From Oscillospiraceae bacterium (GTDB lineage: Bacteria; Bacillota; Clostridia; Oscillospirales; Ruminococcaceae): a DNA stretch of 46,735 bases. The notes beneath the pieces are model-generated. The model ran no database searches, had not been told where the DNA came from, and worked only from the letters and a program-made list of their open reading frames with translations. This document shows positions 1-8,494 of this stretch, piece after piece; the first letter of the stretch is position 1, and each line of letters opens with the position of its first letter. Location: the NCBI GenBank assembly GCA_021201135.1, contig JAJQGT010000027.1, positions 1 to 46,735 on the forward strand, in the 5' to 3' direction. The position numbers and the translations under genes were made by a program.

Positions 1-314
1 GTAAGCACCGTGTATTCGTCCAAGAGATTGAACTGCTGAAAAACGAATCCCATATGCCTGCGCCTGAATTCCGCCATTTTCGCATCGGGGTAGGAATATA
101 AATCCTCATCGCCCAAGTAGATATTGCCACTTGTTGGTTCGTCAAGACCGCCCAAGATGTGCAGAAGCGTCGACTTTCCCGAGCCGCTTCGCCCGATGAT
201 GGTGTAGAAAAGCCCCTCTTCGAACTCAGCACTCACGCCGTTCAGTGCGTGCGTCTCGCCCGATTCCGCCTTGTAGGTTTTGTAAATGTCCTTTGCTCTT
301 AATACTGTACTCAT
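1..314 (-). CDS. ABC transporter ATP-binding protein (partial, N-terminal part)
   Basis: The first ~104 residues of an ATPase of the MacB/LolD/FtsE type. It begins MSTVLRAKDIYKTYKAE, has the Walker A GRSGSGKST near residue 40 and the Q-loop VFQQFNLLDEYTV near the window edge; the signature motif and Walker B lie beyond base 1. It powers export or extraction of a substrate such as a peptide or lipid at the cytoplasmic membrane. It lies 15 bases downstream of the 894-residue permease and is read in the same direction, so it is the last visible gene of a permease-permease-ATPase operon. Substrate cannot be told from sequence. Confidence 0.93.
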   Translation of the reverse strand, partial: MSTVLRAKDIYKTYKAESGETHALNGVSAEFEEGLFYTIIGRSGSGKSTLLHILGGLDEPTSGNIYLGDEDLYSYPDAKMAEFRRRHMGFVFQQFNLLDEYTVL

Positions 315-329
315 AATTTTTTCTCCTTT

Positions 330-3014
330 TTATCTATCCTCACGGAGCATTTCCATGATTGTGTACTTATTTATACTCAGCTTCGAACCGAAGCAGATTG
401 CGAATGTAATCAGGAACACTATAATCAGTATACCAATTAATACCGGCACTGTCAAGCCATATCCTGCAAGAGTCGTGAACATCGTCCCGAGCACCGCAAT
501 CGGGCTCGTCCCCTCAACAATAACCGATATATTCATCACGAGGTAATAAGCCAAGTAGCTCACCACCGCCACAGCTATTGAAATAACGCTTCTTATGACT
601 GCACGCCTTGCAAGCTCGATATTCCGTTGCCGCTTCGACATGCCGATTGCCTGAAGTATGCCATACCGCCGCTTTTCACTGTCGGTCTCAAGCCGCAATG
701 TGCTCACGAGAATCAGGAGCACCACCACCGCTATGCACACGCCGCTTATGATAGTCATAATCATTGACTGCTGATAAACCTGAGCGTTTGCATAGTTGAT
801 TTCACGGAAGTTATAGAGCTTGTAATATGCCGCTTCGAACGGTCCAAGATCAGTGGAAGATTTATACACTATCTGGGAGAGAAGCTTTGTCACTGCAGTA
901 TCCACTCCGAGATCTACTGCGTTCAAGTTAGTGAAGATGAAGCCCTGATTATATCCGACCTCCTGTTGTCCACGGAAGAATCTCTCGTTTTCAATCCACC
1001 ATTGTGTGCCCTCGGGAATCTGGTCGACAATCTCCTGCAGAACCGGCAGAGCACAGATTACATAGTAGTTGTAGTTCTCAATGGAGTATCTGTCGGAGCG
1101 GTCGTATTGAAGGAGTGATACGAGTGTCTCACTGCTGTCAATCAGCTGTAATGCGCCGATATTTACATCGACACTCACAAGCCCCGAGCTCTCAAAAATG
1201 CTTTCATCAAGAGTTGTATTGCCGTGCGCACTGTGATAACTGTCGAAATGGTTGTAATCTATTGAGATTGTAATATCTGAGTTTTCTTCCGGAACAACTG
1301 AAACAGCCTCACTTTCAGTCACATACATTGTTACTGTTTCGCCGGTGCTCACATTGATGGCTTCCATTTCGTAGTATGTGCCGTCTATTCTATCAGAAGC
1401 AATCTGGACTATAACGCTTTCTCCGCTCTCATAGGCTTCCTGGTCAATCCCTGTAGTGTCAACATACCTCTGCAGGTCGTCCCAGTCCATAGTGATAACG
1501 ACCACAGAATCGCCGGACTCTTCATCAGAGGTGGTTACATATGCGTAGAAGTCATTGAACCCAACAAAATCGGTGACTCCCTCAAGAGAAAGAAACTCAG
1601 CTTCATATTCGGATAAATCGGGAAGAGAGTATTCATTTCTTAAAACAGTTCCGTCCACTTCACTTATGTAGTAAGACCAGAGCGAAGTCCAATAGTTATA
1701 CTCGCTCACCGGTTCTGCAAGGTTCACAGTCGTAAACACTGCCGAAATACACAGAAGCGTTGCCATAAGCATGATTAAAGCTCTTCTGAAACCGACAACG
1801 ACTTTGTTCTTGCTTCTCTGCATACCCATTCTGCCAGTCAGAGGAGTTGAGAGTGCCACCTGGAATGTAATCATTCTGACAGCTAATATTCCCACAAGCC
1901 ATAGAGCAAGTGCGGTCAAAAGATAATTCCACGGAATACTGACGGCAACATCAACAGAGCCGGAATATACACTCACGCTGAGTAAAAGTTTGATTCCCAG
2001 GAATCCTAGAAGTGTGCCAAGCAAGATTGCCGGAATTGCGAGCATAAGGGTTTCTGTGAGAATAAGAGCTCGTAGTTGCCATTTTGAGCCGCCGATACTG
2101 CGGAATCTGACAATTCGCTTGACCTCTACTTGCATCTGTAAAATGTATATCATTACAACTGCAAGTATAGTTATCGCAAGAATAAGCACAAGATAAACCA
2201 TATTGGTCTGTGCCGCTTCGCTTTCCATCTTGAGAACAGAGTTTATGGTGCAGATTCTGATTGCCGAGCCTTCGCGGGTATTGTAAAGGTATTTGTTCAC
2301 ATCCGTTTCAACGCCACTCTCCATGCCGGATTTGACAGTGAAGAAATAGGTTGTTTCTGTGCTTAGGCTAGTGATTTCGCCAAGAGATTTTTCTGCTTCA
2401 GCAAGAATGTCCGCTATCGCTTCTTCCGGGATAATAGCTGTGTTCAAGGTGGCGCCAATATCCCAAAGCCCCGTATATTCGCTTATAACGCCGACAACAT
2501 TAAATGTTCTTTCAACAGTGACAGAACTGTTTTCGTTTTTGAATGTCCACTGCAGGGTTATATTTGAGCCGGTGCTTGCACCATAGCCAACTTCATTGAG
2601 GGATGCTGCTTCAATAGCGATTTCGCCAGAGCTACTTGGCATTCGTCCGCTCTCAAGATTTATGCCCATATCAACGAGATTTTCGTCCGCTGTGCCAATT
2701 TTTAGAGAGCCTTGCGAAAGACCTCCGACCATAACTGAAGCCGAGCCGTAGTTGACACTTACGCCGATGTCGTCAACCCATTCAGTGCTTTCGAGATATT
2801 CAATATCGCTGTCGATTCCGTCGGAGATTGCACCATACCACGAGCCGTAGGTATCAAGCCGAAGCTGTGAGTTTGTCTCGGCGATACTGGTGGTGTAGCT
2901 TAAGAGTATTATCGCAAAAGTGAACGATACAAGCAGGACGAAGAAAATCAGGAGGGATTGCCTTCGTCTGCGTTTTACTCCCTGAAACGCAAGCCCAAAA
3001 ATTGTTTTAAACAT
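330..3014 (-). CDS. Large FtsX-family ABC transporter permease
   Basis: An 894-residue membrane protein starting MFKTIFGLAFQGVKRRRRQ, with one N-terminal membrane helix (about 20-42), a large extracellular domain, a block of three helices (about 275-400), another helix near 410-430, a second large extracellular domain, and three C-terminal helices (about 740-885). This is the two-module FtsX/MacB-like layout of peptide-sensing or peptide-export permeases (BceB/YtrF type). The short motif ALSTPLTGRMGM follows the third helix block, as in its paralogue upstream. It is paired with the ATPase at the window edge. The ribosome site AAGGACAGGTG precedes the ATG. A role in resistance or export of peptides is inferred only. 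Confidence 0.9.
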   Translation of the reverse strand: MFKTIFGLAFQGVKRRRRQSLLIFFVLLVSFTFAIILLSYTTSIAETNSQLRLDTYGSWYGAISDGIDSDIEYLESTEWVDDIGVSVNYGSASVMVGGLSQGSLKIGTADENLVDMGINLESGRMPSSSGEIAIEAASLNEVGYGASTGSNITLQWTFKNENSSVTVERTFNVVGVISEYTGLWDIGATLNTAIIPEEAIADILAEAEKSLGEITSLSTETTYFFTVKSGMESGVETDVNKYLYNTREGSAIRICTINSVLKMESEAAQTNMVYLVLILAITILAVVMIYILQMQVEVKRIVRFRSIGGSKWQLRALILTETLMLAIPAILLGTLLGFLGIKLLLSVSVYSGSVDVAVSIPWNYLLTALALWLVGILAVRMITFQVALSTPLTGRMGMQRSKNKVVVGFRRALIMLMATLLCISAVFTTVNLAEPVSEYNYWTSLWSYYISEVDGTVLRNEYSLPDLSEYEAEFLSLEGVTDFVGFNDFYAYVTTSDEESGDSVVVITMDWDDLQRYVDTTGIDQEAYESGESVIVQIASDRIDGTYYEMEAINVSTGETVTMYVTESEAVSVVPEENSDITISIDYNHFDSYHSAHGNTTLDESIFESSGLVSVDVNIGALQLIDSSETLVSLLQYDRSDRYSIENYNYYVICALPVLQEIVDQIPEGTQWWIENERFFRGQQEVGYNQGFIFTNLNAVDLGVDTAVTKLLSQIVYKSSTDLGPFEAAYYKLYNFREINYANAQVYQQSMIMTIISGVCIAVVVLLILVSTLRLETDSEKRRYGILQAIGMSKRQRNIELARRAVIRSVISIAVAVVSYLAYYLVMNISVIVEGTSPIAVLGTMFTTLAGYGLTVPVLIGILIIVFLITFAICFGSKLSINKYTIMEMLREDR

Positions 3015-3059
3015 AAAATCACCTGTCCTTTCTGTAATGATTAATCATTGCGGCAATGC

Positions 3060-5492
3060 TCAGTCATTGCGTAGCATCTCCATCAGCGTATATTTATTCA
3101 GTCCGAGCTTTGAGACGTAGCAGATTATGAGGGTGACGGCGAACATGCAGACGGTCATGAGTCCGATTCCCCAGCCCGGGATGAAGCGGGTCGTGAGGTT
3201 GCTCATGTAGCTTGAAAGGACGCCGAGGACCGTTGCGCCTTCCTCTCTGATTGAGTCGAGGTTTCGGATGATAACCGACCCGAGGTATGCTCCCCAGCCG
3301 ACAATTACTGCAACGAGAGACCGAAGGAACGCTGTTCTCATAAGCTCACGGTTCCGTTGTCTGCGGGACATGCCGAGAGCCTGAAGGATGCCGTAGCGCT
3401 TCTTTTCCCTCTGGGTTTCGAGCTTGATGGTGCTGAAGAGGATGATGAGCACGACCACGGCGATGCAGACACCACTGACGATGAGGAGAATCAGAGTCTG
3501 AAGGTATTCCTGAGATAAAGAGGCATATTTTGCCCTGACGTTATAGTATAGGCTGATACCGAGACTCGAAGCAACTCTTGTGAGTGTTTTGTCCGTGGAA
3601 AGATAGCTTGCGGTGCTGTCCGTGTATGCCATTACATTGGTAAATCCGACTGTGTCTCCCTTCTCAAACGGAACGGTGATGTAATCTGTCCATGTGAAGC
3701 CTTCGGGAAGCATATCCACCATCTTCTGCAAAAACGCCCTTGAGCATACGACATAGTAAGAAGCATCATTGATGTCAAGACCGTCGTTTATTCCCAATCC
3801 GCCGGTCGCCTTATAAACCATGCTCTTGGCGACGCTTGTTTCAATACTTACACTTGAATTTGAAATCGAGAGGGTGACCGAATCTCCACTTTTTGGAAGA
3901 GTTGACGGCAATTCGGTTGAATTTGAGAAGACAAGCATGACAACATCGCCGTTTTCAAATGCTTCAAGGTCTATTCCGGAAAAGTCGAGAGCAGTCCAGC
4001 CGGCTGTGCTGTCAACAGTGTACATTTCTACCCGTCTTGTATCTACGCCATCCATTGTCAGGTTTACATATGCCTGAGTGGAGCCCAGAACCTTTGAGAT
4101 TCCGGGAACAGAGGAGAGAGTTGCAATGTCCTCGTCAGAAATATAGGTTTTTCCGCCCCCTCTTCCTTCATCGCTGACACGGAGAAAGTACGGAGCTTGA
4201 GAGGAGAAATAGCGATACTGGTAGAGTGGTTCCTGAATATCGAGTGCCACGAACACAACGCAGAAGCACAGAACGACAGACATAACGACAATCAGAGCCT
4301 TCTGGAACCTTGCATAGAACTTTCTCTTTCTTACTGACATCGCCATTCTTCCGGTCAATGGCGTGGTGAGCGCCACCATGAAGGTCATAAGCTTTACTGC
4401 AATCGTTCCCAGAATCCACAATGCAATACTGAGCGCGAGTTTTCTGACAGGAATACTGACAACTACGGAGACAGAGCCTGAGAACATGCTGACTGTTAAG
4501 AGAAGCCAAGTGCCGATGCTTCCGAAAATAATTCCCAGAATCAGGGCGGGAATTACCATCAGTGCAGATTCGAGGACTGTAAGAAGAAGTAACTGGGAAC
4601 GTGTTGCGCCGAGGCTTCTGAGCCTTACCGTCTTGTTTACCTCCGGTTGCATTGTGAGAATATTGATAATAATAACTGCAAGAATCGTAACAACAAATAT
4701 CATGATTACATAGAGCGACATTGTGTCCGATTCAGACTGTTTCCCTGAAATTGCCACTGAATTCACGGTTACTTGTAGATAGCTTGTTATGGATGTGGTT
4801 CTCGTGCTTTGAAGATATTCGTTGACTTCCGCCACTGCATTATCCACGTCATAACCCGATTTAACGGTGAAGAAGTATGTGGTATCCGGCTTGTAACTGC
4901 TTCTGTTGACAGACGCCGAGATGTCCTCTGCATCTTCGGATGTTATAATTGCGCTATTAAGGGTAACACCAGACACGTTCCACAAATTGGTATAAGTTTT
5001 TATTATGCCGACAAGGGTGTATGACCTGACAATCATCGCATCGTCAGCTTCAATCATAACCGTGACGGTCTGACCTAATTCATAGTCATACCCGAGTGAA
5101 CTGAGAAGGGTTTCCTCCATGGCAATCTCGCCACTCGCTTCCGGCAGGCGTCCTTCATCAAGAGCCAGACCCATATCGGCAAAATTGTCGTCGACTGTTC
5201 CGATTCCATAGCCTGAGACTGTGCCATAGCTGACACTTGCGCCAAGGCTGTCGAGCCATTCGGCTTCGGAGAAGAATTCCTCGTCACCCTCCTGACCGCC
5301 TTTTATGTAGCCGTACCATGAACCGTAAATTGAATCCCTGTAGGCAGAGTTGGTCGCTGAAATGCTTGAAGTGTAGCTCAGAAGCATAACGGCAAGCGTG
5401 AACGAAATCGCTAAGATCGCCACAACAAGAAGCGTCTGCTTTCTCCTTCTCCATAAACCCTCAACCGCAAGCCCGAAAATTGTTTTGAACAT
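3060..5492 (-). CDS. Large FtsX-family ABC transporter permease (paralogue)
   Basis: An 810-residue paralogue of the downstream permease, sharing the start MFKTIFGLAVEGLWRRRKQ, the TPLTGRMAM motif and the C-terminal SKLGLNKYTLMEMLRND ending. Helices and extracellular domains fall in the same order. I chose the ATG at 5492 rather than one eight codons upstream because AAAGGAG lies at proper spacing before it. The two permeases probably form a heterodimer with one ATPase and arose by tandem duplication. A clear promoter precedes this gene, so it is the first gene of the operon. Confidence 0.9.
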   Translation of the reverse strand: MFKTIFGLAVEGLWRRRKQTLLVVAILAISFTLAVMLLSYTSSISATNSAYRDSIYGSWYGYIKGGQEGDEEFFSEAEWLDSLGASVSYGTVSGYGIGTVDDNFADMGLALDEGRLPEASGEIAMEETLLSSLGYDYELGQTVTVMIEADDAMIVRSYTLVGIIKTYTNLWNVSGVTLNSAIITSEDAEDISASVNRSSYKPDTTYFFTVKSGYDVDNAVAEVNEYLQSTRTTSITSYLQVTVNSVAISGKQSESDTMSLYVIMIFVVTILAVIIINILTMQPEVNKTVRLRSLGATRSQLLLLTVLESALMVIPALILGIIFGSIGTWLLLTVSMFSGSVSVVVSIPVRKLALSIALWILGTIAVKLMTFMVALTTPLTGRMAMSVRKRKFYARFQKALIVVMSVVLCFCVVFVALDIQEPLYQYRYFSSQAPYFLRVSDEGRGGGKTYISDEDIATLSSVPGISKVLGSTQAYVNLTMDGVDTRRVEMYTVDSTAGWTALDFSGIDLEAFENGDVVMLVFSNSTELPSTLPKSGDSVTLSISNSSVSIETSVAKSMVYKATGGLGINDGLDINDASYYVVCSRAFLQKMVDMLPEGFTWTDYITVPFEKGDTVGFTNVMAYTDSTASYLSTDKTLTRVASSLGISLYYNVRAKYASLSQEYLQTLILLIVSGVCIAVVVLIILFSTIKLETQREKKRYGILQALGMSRRQRNRELMRTAFLRSLVAVIVGWGAYLGSVIIRNLDSIREEGATVLGVLSSYMSNLTTRFIPGWGIGLMTVCMFAVTLIICYVSKLGLNKYTLMEMLRND

Positions 5493-5535
5493 GATTACGT
5501 CTCCTTTCGCTTGCAATCAATTAAAAGATAAGAGT

Positions 5536-5564
5536 ACTATACCACATTTTCATCGTTTTGTCAA
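5536..5564 (-). promoter_or_regulatory. Sigma-A promoter of the ABC operon
   Basis: TTGACA (5559-5564), 17-base spacer, TATAGT (5536-5541) on the minus strand, about 45 bases before the first permease start. Confidence 0.8.
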
Positions 5565-5612
5565 GCTATTTTGACAAAAATTATCAGATTTTGTGGGGGG
5601 TAACAGCTCAAT

Positions 5613-5640
5613 AAAAAAAGCCCGAAATTAATCGGGCTTT
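5613..5640 (-). terminator. Intrinsic terminator of the esterase/ATP-grasp operon
   Basis: A 9-bp stem AAAGCCCGA/TCGGGCTTT with a 6-base loop, followed on the minus strand by a run of T. It lies just after the ATP-grasp stop codon. Confidence 0.85.
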
Positions 5641-5653
5641 ACTGTTTGGGATG

Positions 5654-6850
5654 TTATTCCTTGAGCGTCAGCAGGTCGGAGAAGAAGCGGTTCATTTCCT
5701 CCTCGGTGTCGAAAACGGCGGTGTACATCTGGTTGGACATCGCGTCGGCGAGGGCGTCGGGGATTCTTCCCCACATTCTCATATTCGGACCGTACTTTGC
5801 CATGATTGCCTCGTGGTTCAGGTTGAACTCCATGCCGTCACGTCTGCCGCAGAAGGCGCAGAATTTGCGGACCTTATAGGGGTCGGAGGACGGCTTGTTG
5901 AAGGCTATCATGTCCGCCCAGAGCTTATAGACGTCGGTCTCATAGGCATAGTCATACATGTCGGGGTTGTAGCCGCCGGAGGGGCGCATGTTGACCTCGA
6001 GTCCGACGATATCGCCCTTCTTGCCCAAGCCCTCCTGATCTGCGTTTAATACAAAGTACTCAAGGTGGATAAACCTTGCCTTGACGCCGAAAGCCTTGAC
6101 GGTGCGTCTGCCGATGTCGATGAGGTTGTCGGGGAGCTGAGGGACGATATAGTAGATGGTGTTTCTTGCCTCGTTGACGACGTCCATGAGCGAGTCGGGA
6201 GTGATATTGCCCGACTCGAAGATGGGCTCGCCGTTCTGGTCGATGATGGCGTCGTAGGTTCTGACATAGCCGTTGACGAACTCCTCCATGATATAGACTT
6301 CGTCGTCCTTGTGCTCGAAGAAGAAAGCGAGCTCGTCGTCGTTGCTGAGGCGATAGGTGTGACTTGCGCCGACGCCGTTGTCCGGCTTGACGATGACGGG
6401 ATAGCCGACAGTGTCGATGAACTCCCTTGCGTCGTCGATGGTGTCGATGACATGATATCTCGCAGTCGGGACTCCCGCCTTCTTGTAGTACTCTTTCATG
6501 AGCGACTTATACTTGACGTGTGAGATGTCCTCGTCTTTGAAGCCGGAGGTGATATTGAATTCGGTTCTCAGGTGAGCATCCCTCTCGAGCCAGTACTCGT
6601 TATTCGATTCGAGCCAGTCGATTTTCCCATACTTATAGGTGAAGAAGGCGACAGCCTTGAACACCTCGTCGTAGTTCTCGAGCGTCGAGACCTTGTAGTA
6701 TTCGTCGAGGCTCTCTCTTAGGTGCTGGTCGAGCTCCTCATAAGGGCAGTCGCCGATTCCGAGGACCCGAAGTCCATTGTTCTTGAGCTCCGCGCAGAAC
6801 TTCCAGTAAGTCACCGGGAAGTTCGGAGAAATAAAGACAAAATTCTTCAT
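5654..6850 (-). CDS. ATP-grasp domain ligase-like protein
   Basis: A 398-residue protein of the ATP-grasp fold. An N-terminal Rossmann-like pre-ATP-grasp domain (MKNFVFISPNFPVTYW) leads to YPVIVKPDNGVGASHTYRL (nucleotide-binding lysine and glycine-rich loop, about 150-170), then VYIMEEFVNGYVRTYDAI and the metal-binding segment GLEVNMRPSGGYNPDMYDYAY. Such enzymes join a carboxylate to an amine or thiol through an acyl phosphate. It is the third gene of an operon with two esterases, 14 bases after the second. Substrate is unknown; a role in making or modifying a small peptide-like metabolite is an inference from context. Confidence 0.85.
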   Translation of the reverse strand: MKNFVFISPNFPVTYWKFCAELKNNGLRVLGIGDCPYEELDQHLRESLDEYYKVSTLENYDEVFKAVAFFTYKYGKIDWLESNNEYWLERDAHLRTEFNITSGFKDEDISHVKYKSLMKEYYKKAGVPTARYHVIDTIDDAREFIDTVGYPVIVKPDNGVGASHTYRLSNDDELAFFFEHKDDEVYIMEEFVNGYVRTYDAIIDQNGEPIFESGNITPDSLMDVVNEARNTIYYIVPQLPDNLIDIGRRTVKAFGVKARFIHLEYFVLNADQEGLGKKGDIVGLEVNMRPSGGYNPDMYDYAYETDVYKLWADMIAFNKPSSDPYKVRKFCAFCGRRDGMEFNLNHEAIMAKYGPNMRMWGRIPDALADAMSNQMYTAVFDTEEEMNRFFSDLLTLKE

Positions 6851-6864
6851 ATTATCATATCCTT

Positions 6865-7614
6865 TCAGCCTAATAGTTGTGGAACGTAGGTCTCCACCAT
6901 CTTATACCACCAGCACCAGTCGTGCGCCACGTCATAGCCCCAGTATTCGACTCTGCCGTTGATGCCCTTGCGCCTCATAACGTCGTCGAGCCAACGGGTG
7001 CTGTCAAGAAGCGGTCCTTCCCATGCTCCCTGTCCAACAACGATGAGAATCTTGCGCTCGTTGTACATCTTTATATACGGATGATCGGACGGCATGTCCG
7101 AAAGATAGTTGACGGGAGAGTTGCGGTAAAGAATGTCGTCCATATAGTCGCCGAAGAAGAGCTTTGAGTCGTAGAGCCCGGAGATGGCGAAAACGGTGTC
7201 GAAGATGTCGGGACGGCGGAAGAAGAGGTTCGCCGCATGCATCGCTCCCATCGAGCATCCGAAAGTCATGATAGGCTGATCATAGCCGTTCTTCAAGCCG
7301 CTTAAGTGCTTAACGGTCGGGACGAGCTCTTCTATCATGTAGTTGTACCAGTGCTCGTGCCATTCGATGCGCCCTCTCGGGTCGCCGTCTGCGGCATAGG
7401 TCTCGTTGTCGACGACATCGACCGAGTAGACGGTCACGCGCCCTTCGTCAATCCACTTCGCCCAGTAATCAATCATCCCGAAGTTCTCGAAGTCGAAGAA
7501 CCGACCTCCCTGACAGGGGATAAATATAACCGGCTTCCCCGCATGCCCGTACACCTTGAACTCCATATCTCTCATGAGATAACTGCTGTAATGCTTGTGA
7601 TACTCTATATTCAT
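6865..7614 (-). CDS. Alpha/beta-hydrolase, putative esterase family
   Basis: A 249-residue serine hydrolase related to the esterase D/mycolyltransferase fold. The nucleophile elbow is GCSMGAMHA and the likely catalytic histidine is in GYDVAHDWCWW near the C-terminus. The start is ATG at 7614 (MNIEYHKHYSSYLMRD); the frame stays open upstream but that overlaps the previous gene. This ATG overlaps the stop of the upstream esterase as ATGA, so the two are translationally coupled. No signal peptide, so it is probably cytoplasmic. Substrate unknown. Confidence 0.85.
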   Translation of the reverse strand: MNIEYHKHYSSYLMRDMEFKVYGHAGKPVIFIPCQGGRFFDFENFGMIDYWAKWIDEGRVTVYSVDVVDNETYAADGDPRGRIEWHEHWYNYMIEELVPTVKHLSGLKNGYDQPIMTFGCSMGAMHAANLFFRRPDIFDTVFAISGLYDSKLFFGDYMDDILYRNSPVNYLSDMPSDHPYIKMYNERKILIVVGQGAWEGPLLDSTRWLDDVMRRKGINGRVEYWGYDVAHDWCWWYKMVETYVPQLLG

Positions 7615-8363
7615 AATCCTAAACACTCCATAAATATCGGAATTTGTTGCTCCCACGATGCTTCGCTGTGCGTTCCGCCCGGGACGATTCTGAATGTCAG
7701 ATTTACCCGCTTTGTAAGAAGCATATGTGACACAGAAATAAGTGCCTCGGAAGATGACGAGTGATTGAAAATCTCCTTGCTTCCGTAGTCCATGTAGATG
7801 CAGGTGTCGTTCCGGATTTTGGCGGTTGCAATCATCTCGAGAATCTTTCCCGGGTCTATCCATAAGCTCGGGGAGAGGCACGCCGCCCGCTGAAATACCT
7901 TGTTATAGCATACCGCCGCATAGAGCGACATCAGCCCGCCCATCGACGAGCCGCAGATGATGGTATGCTCCCTGTCGGGGATAGTGCGGTAGTCCCGGTC
8001 AATCTGAGGCTTAAGTGTCCAGACGAGCCAGTCCATATAGATTTTTCCCTTGCCCTCGATTTTTCCGAGGGTCGAGTTCTCGAAGTCGAGAGGGGAATAC
8101 TCCGAAAGACGAGAGTTTCCCTCGTGGTTGCACTCTACCGCCACAATTATAAGCGGCGTTTTCGTCCAGCTCATATAGCTGTTCATGTCCCACGACTTGC
8201 CGTATGTAGCGTCGCTGTCGAAGAAGACGTTGTGCCCGTCAAACATGTACATGACGGGATACCGCCGGTCGTCCTCGTCGTAATAATCCGGCAGATAAAG
8301 ATAAACCCTTCTCGTCTTGTCCCCCGAAAGCTCGGGGATTCTGACGTCCCAGATTTTCACCAT
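7611..8363 (-). CDS. Alpha/beta-hydrolase, putative esterase family
   Basis: A 250-residue esterase of the enterochelin-esterase-like family: RVYLYLPDYYDEDDRRYPVMYMFDGHN at the start, nucleophile elbow GSSMGGLMSL around residue 130, and catalytic histidine candidate in PGGTHSEASWEQQ near 232. First gene of a three-gene operon with a second esterase and an ATP-grasp enzyme. AAGGGG precedes the ATG and a TTGACA/TATACT promoter lies upstream. Cytoplasmic. The substrate is unknown; hydrolysis of an ester or peptide intermediate is plausible. Confidence 0.88.
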   Translation of the reverse strand: MVKIWDVRIPELSGDKTRRVYLYLPDYYDEDDRRYPVMYMFDGHNVFFDSDATYGKSWDMNSYMSWTKTPLIIVAVECNHEGNSRLSEYSPLDFENSTLGKIEGKGKIYMDWLVWTLKPQIDRDYRTIPDREHTIICGSSMGGLMSLYAAVCYNKVFQRAACLSPSLWIDPGKILEMIATAKIRNDTCIYMDYGSKEIFNHSSSSEALISVSHMLLTKRVNLTFRIVPGGTHSEASWEQQIPIFMECLGL

Positions 8364-8399
8364 AAATAAGACCCCTTTGAGAATTTTGTTGCTTATAAT

Positions 8400-8428
8400 A
8401 GTATAGTTTTATTCGGGTGAAATGTCAA
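8400..8428 (-). promoter_or_regulatory. Promoter of the esterase/ATP-grasp operon
   Basis: TTGACA (8423-8428), 17-base spacer, TATACT (8400-8405), minus strand, about 37 bases before the first esterase start. Confidence 0.8.
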
Positions 8429-8440
8429 TAAGTTAGCGCA

Positions 8441-8494
8441 AAAAAAGCCTCCCCTGAAAGGGGAGGGGGACCATGCGAAGCATGGTGGAGGGGT
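8441..8494 (-). repeat. Modular terminator-like repeat, copy 1
   Basis: On the minus strand: ACCCCTCC, a small variable hairpin (ACCATGC/GCATGGT), then CCTCCCCTTTCAGGGGAGG and a T7 run, directly after the copA stop. The same order recurs at 32339 and 32421, each just after a stop codon. It works as an intrinsic terminator and belongs to a dispersed repeat family. Confidence 0.8.
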
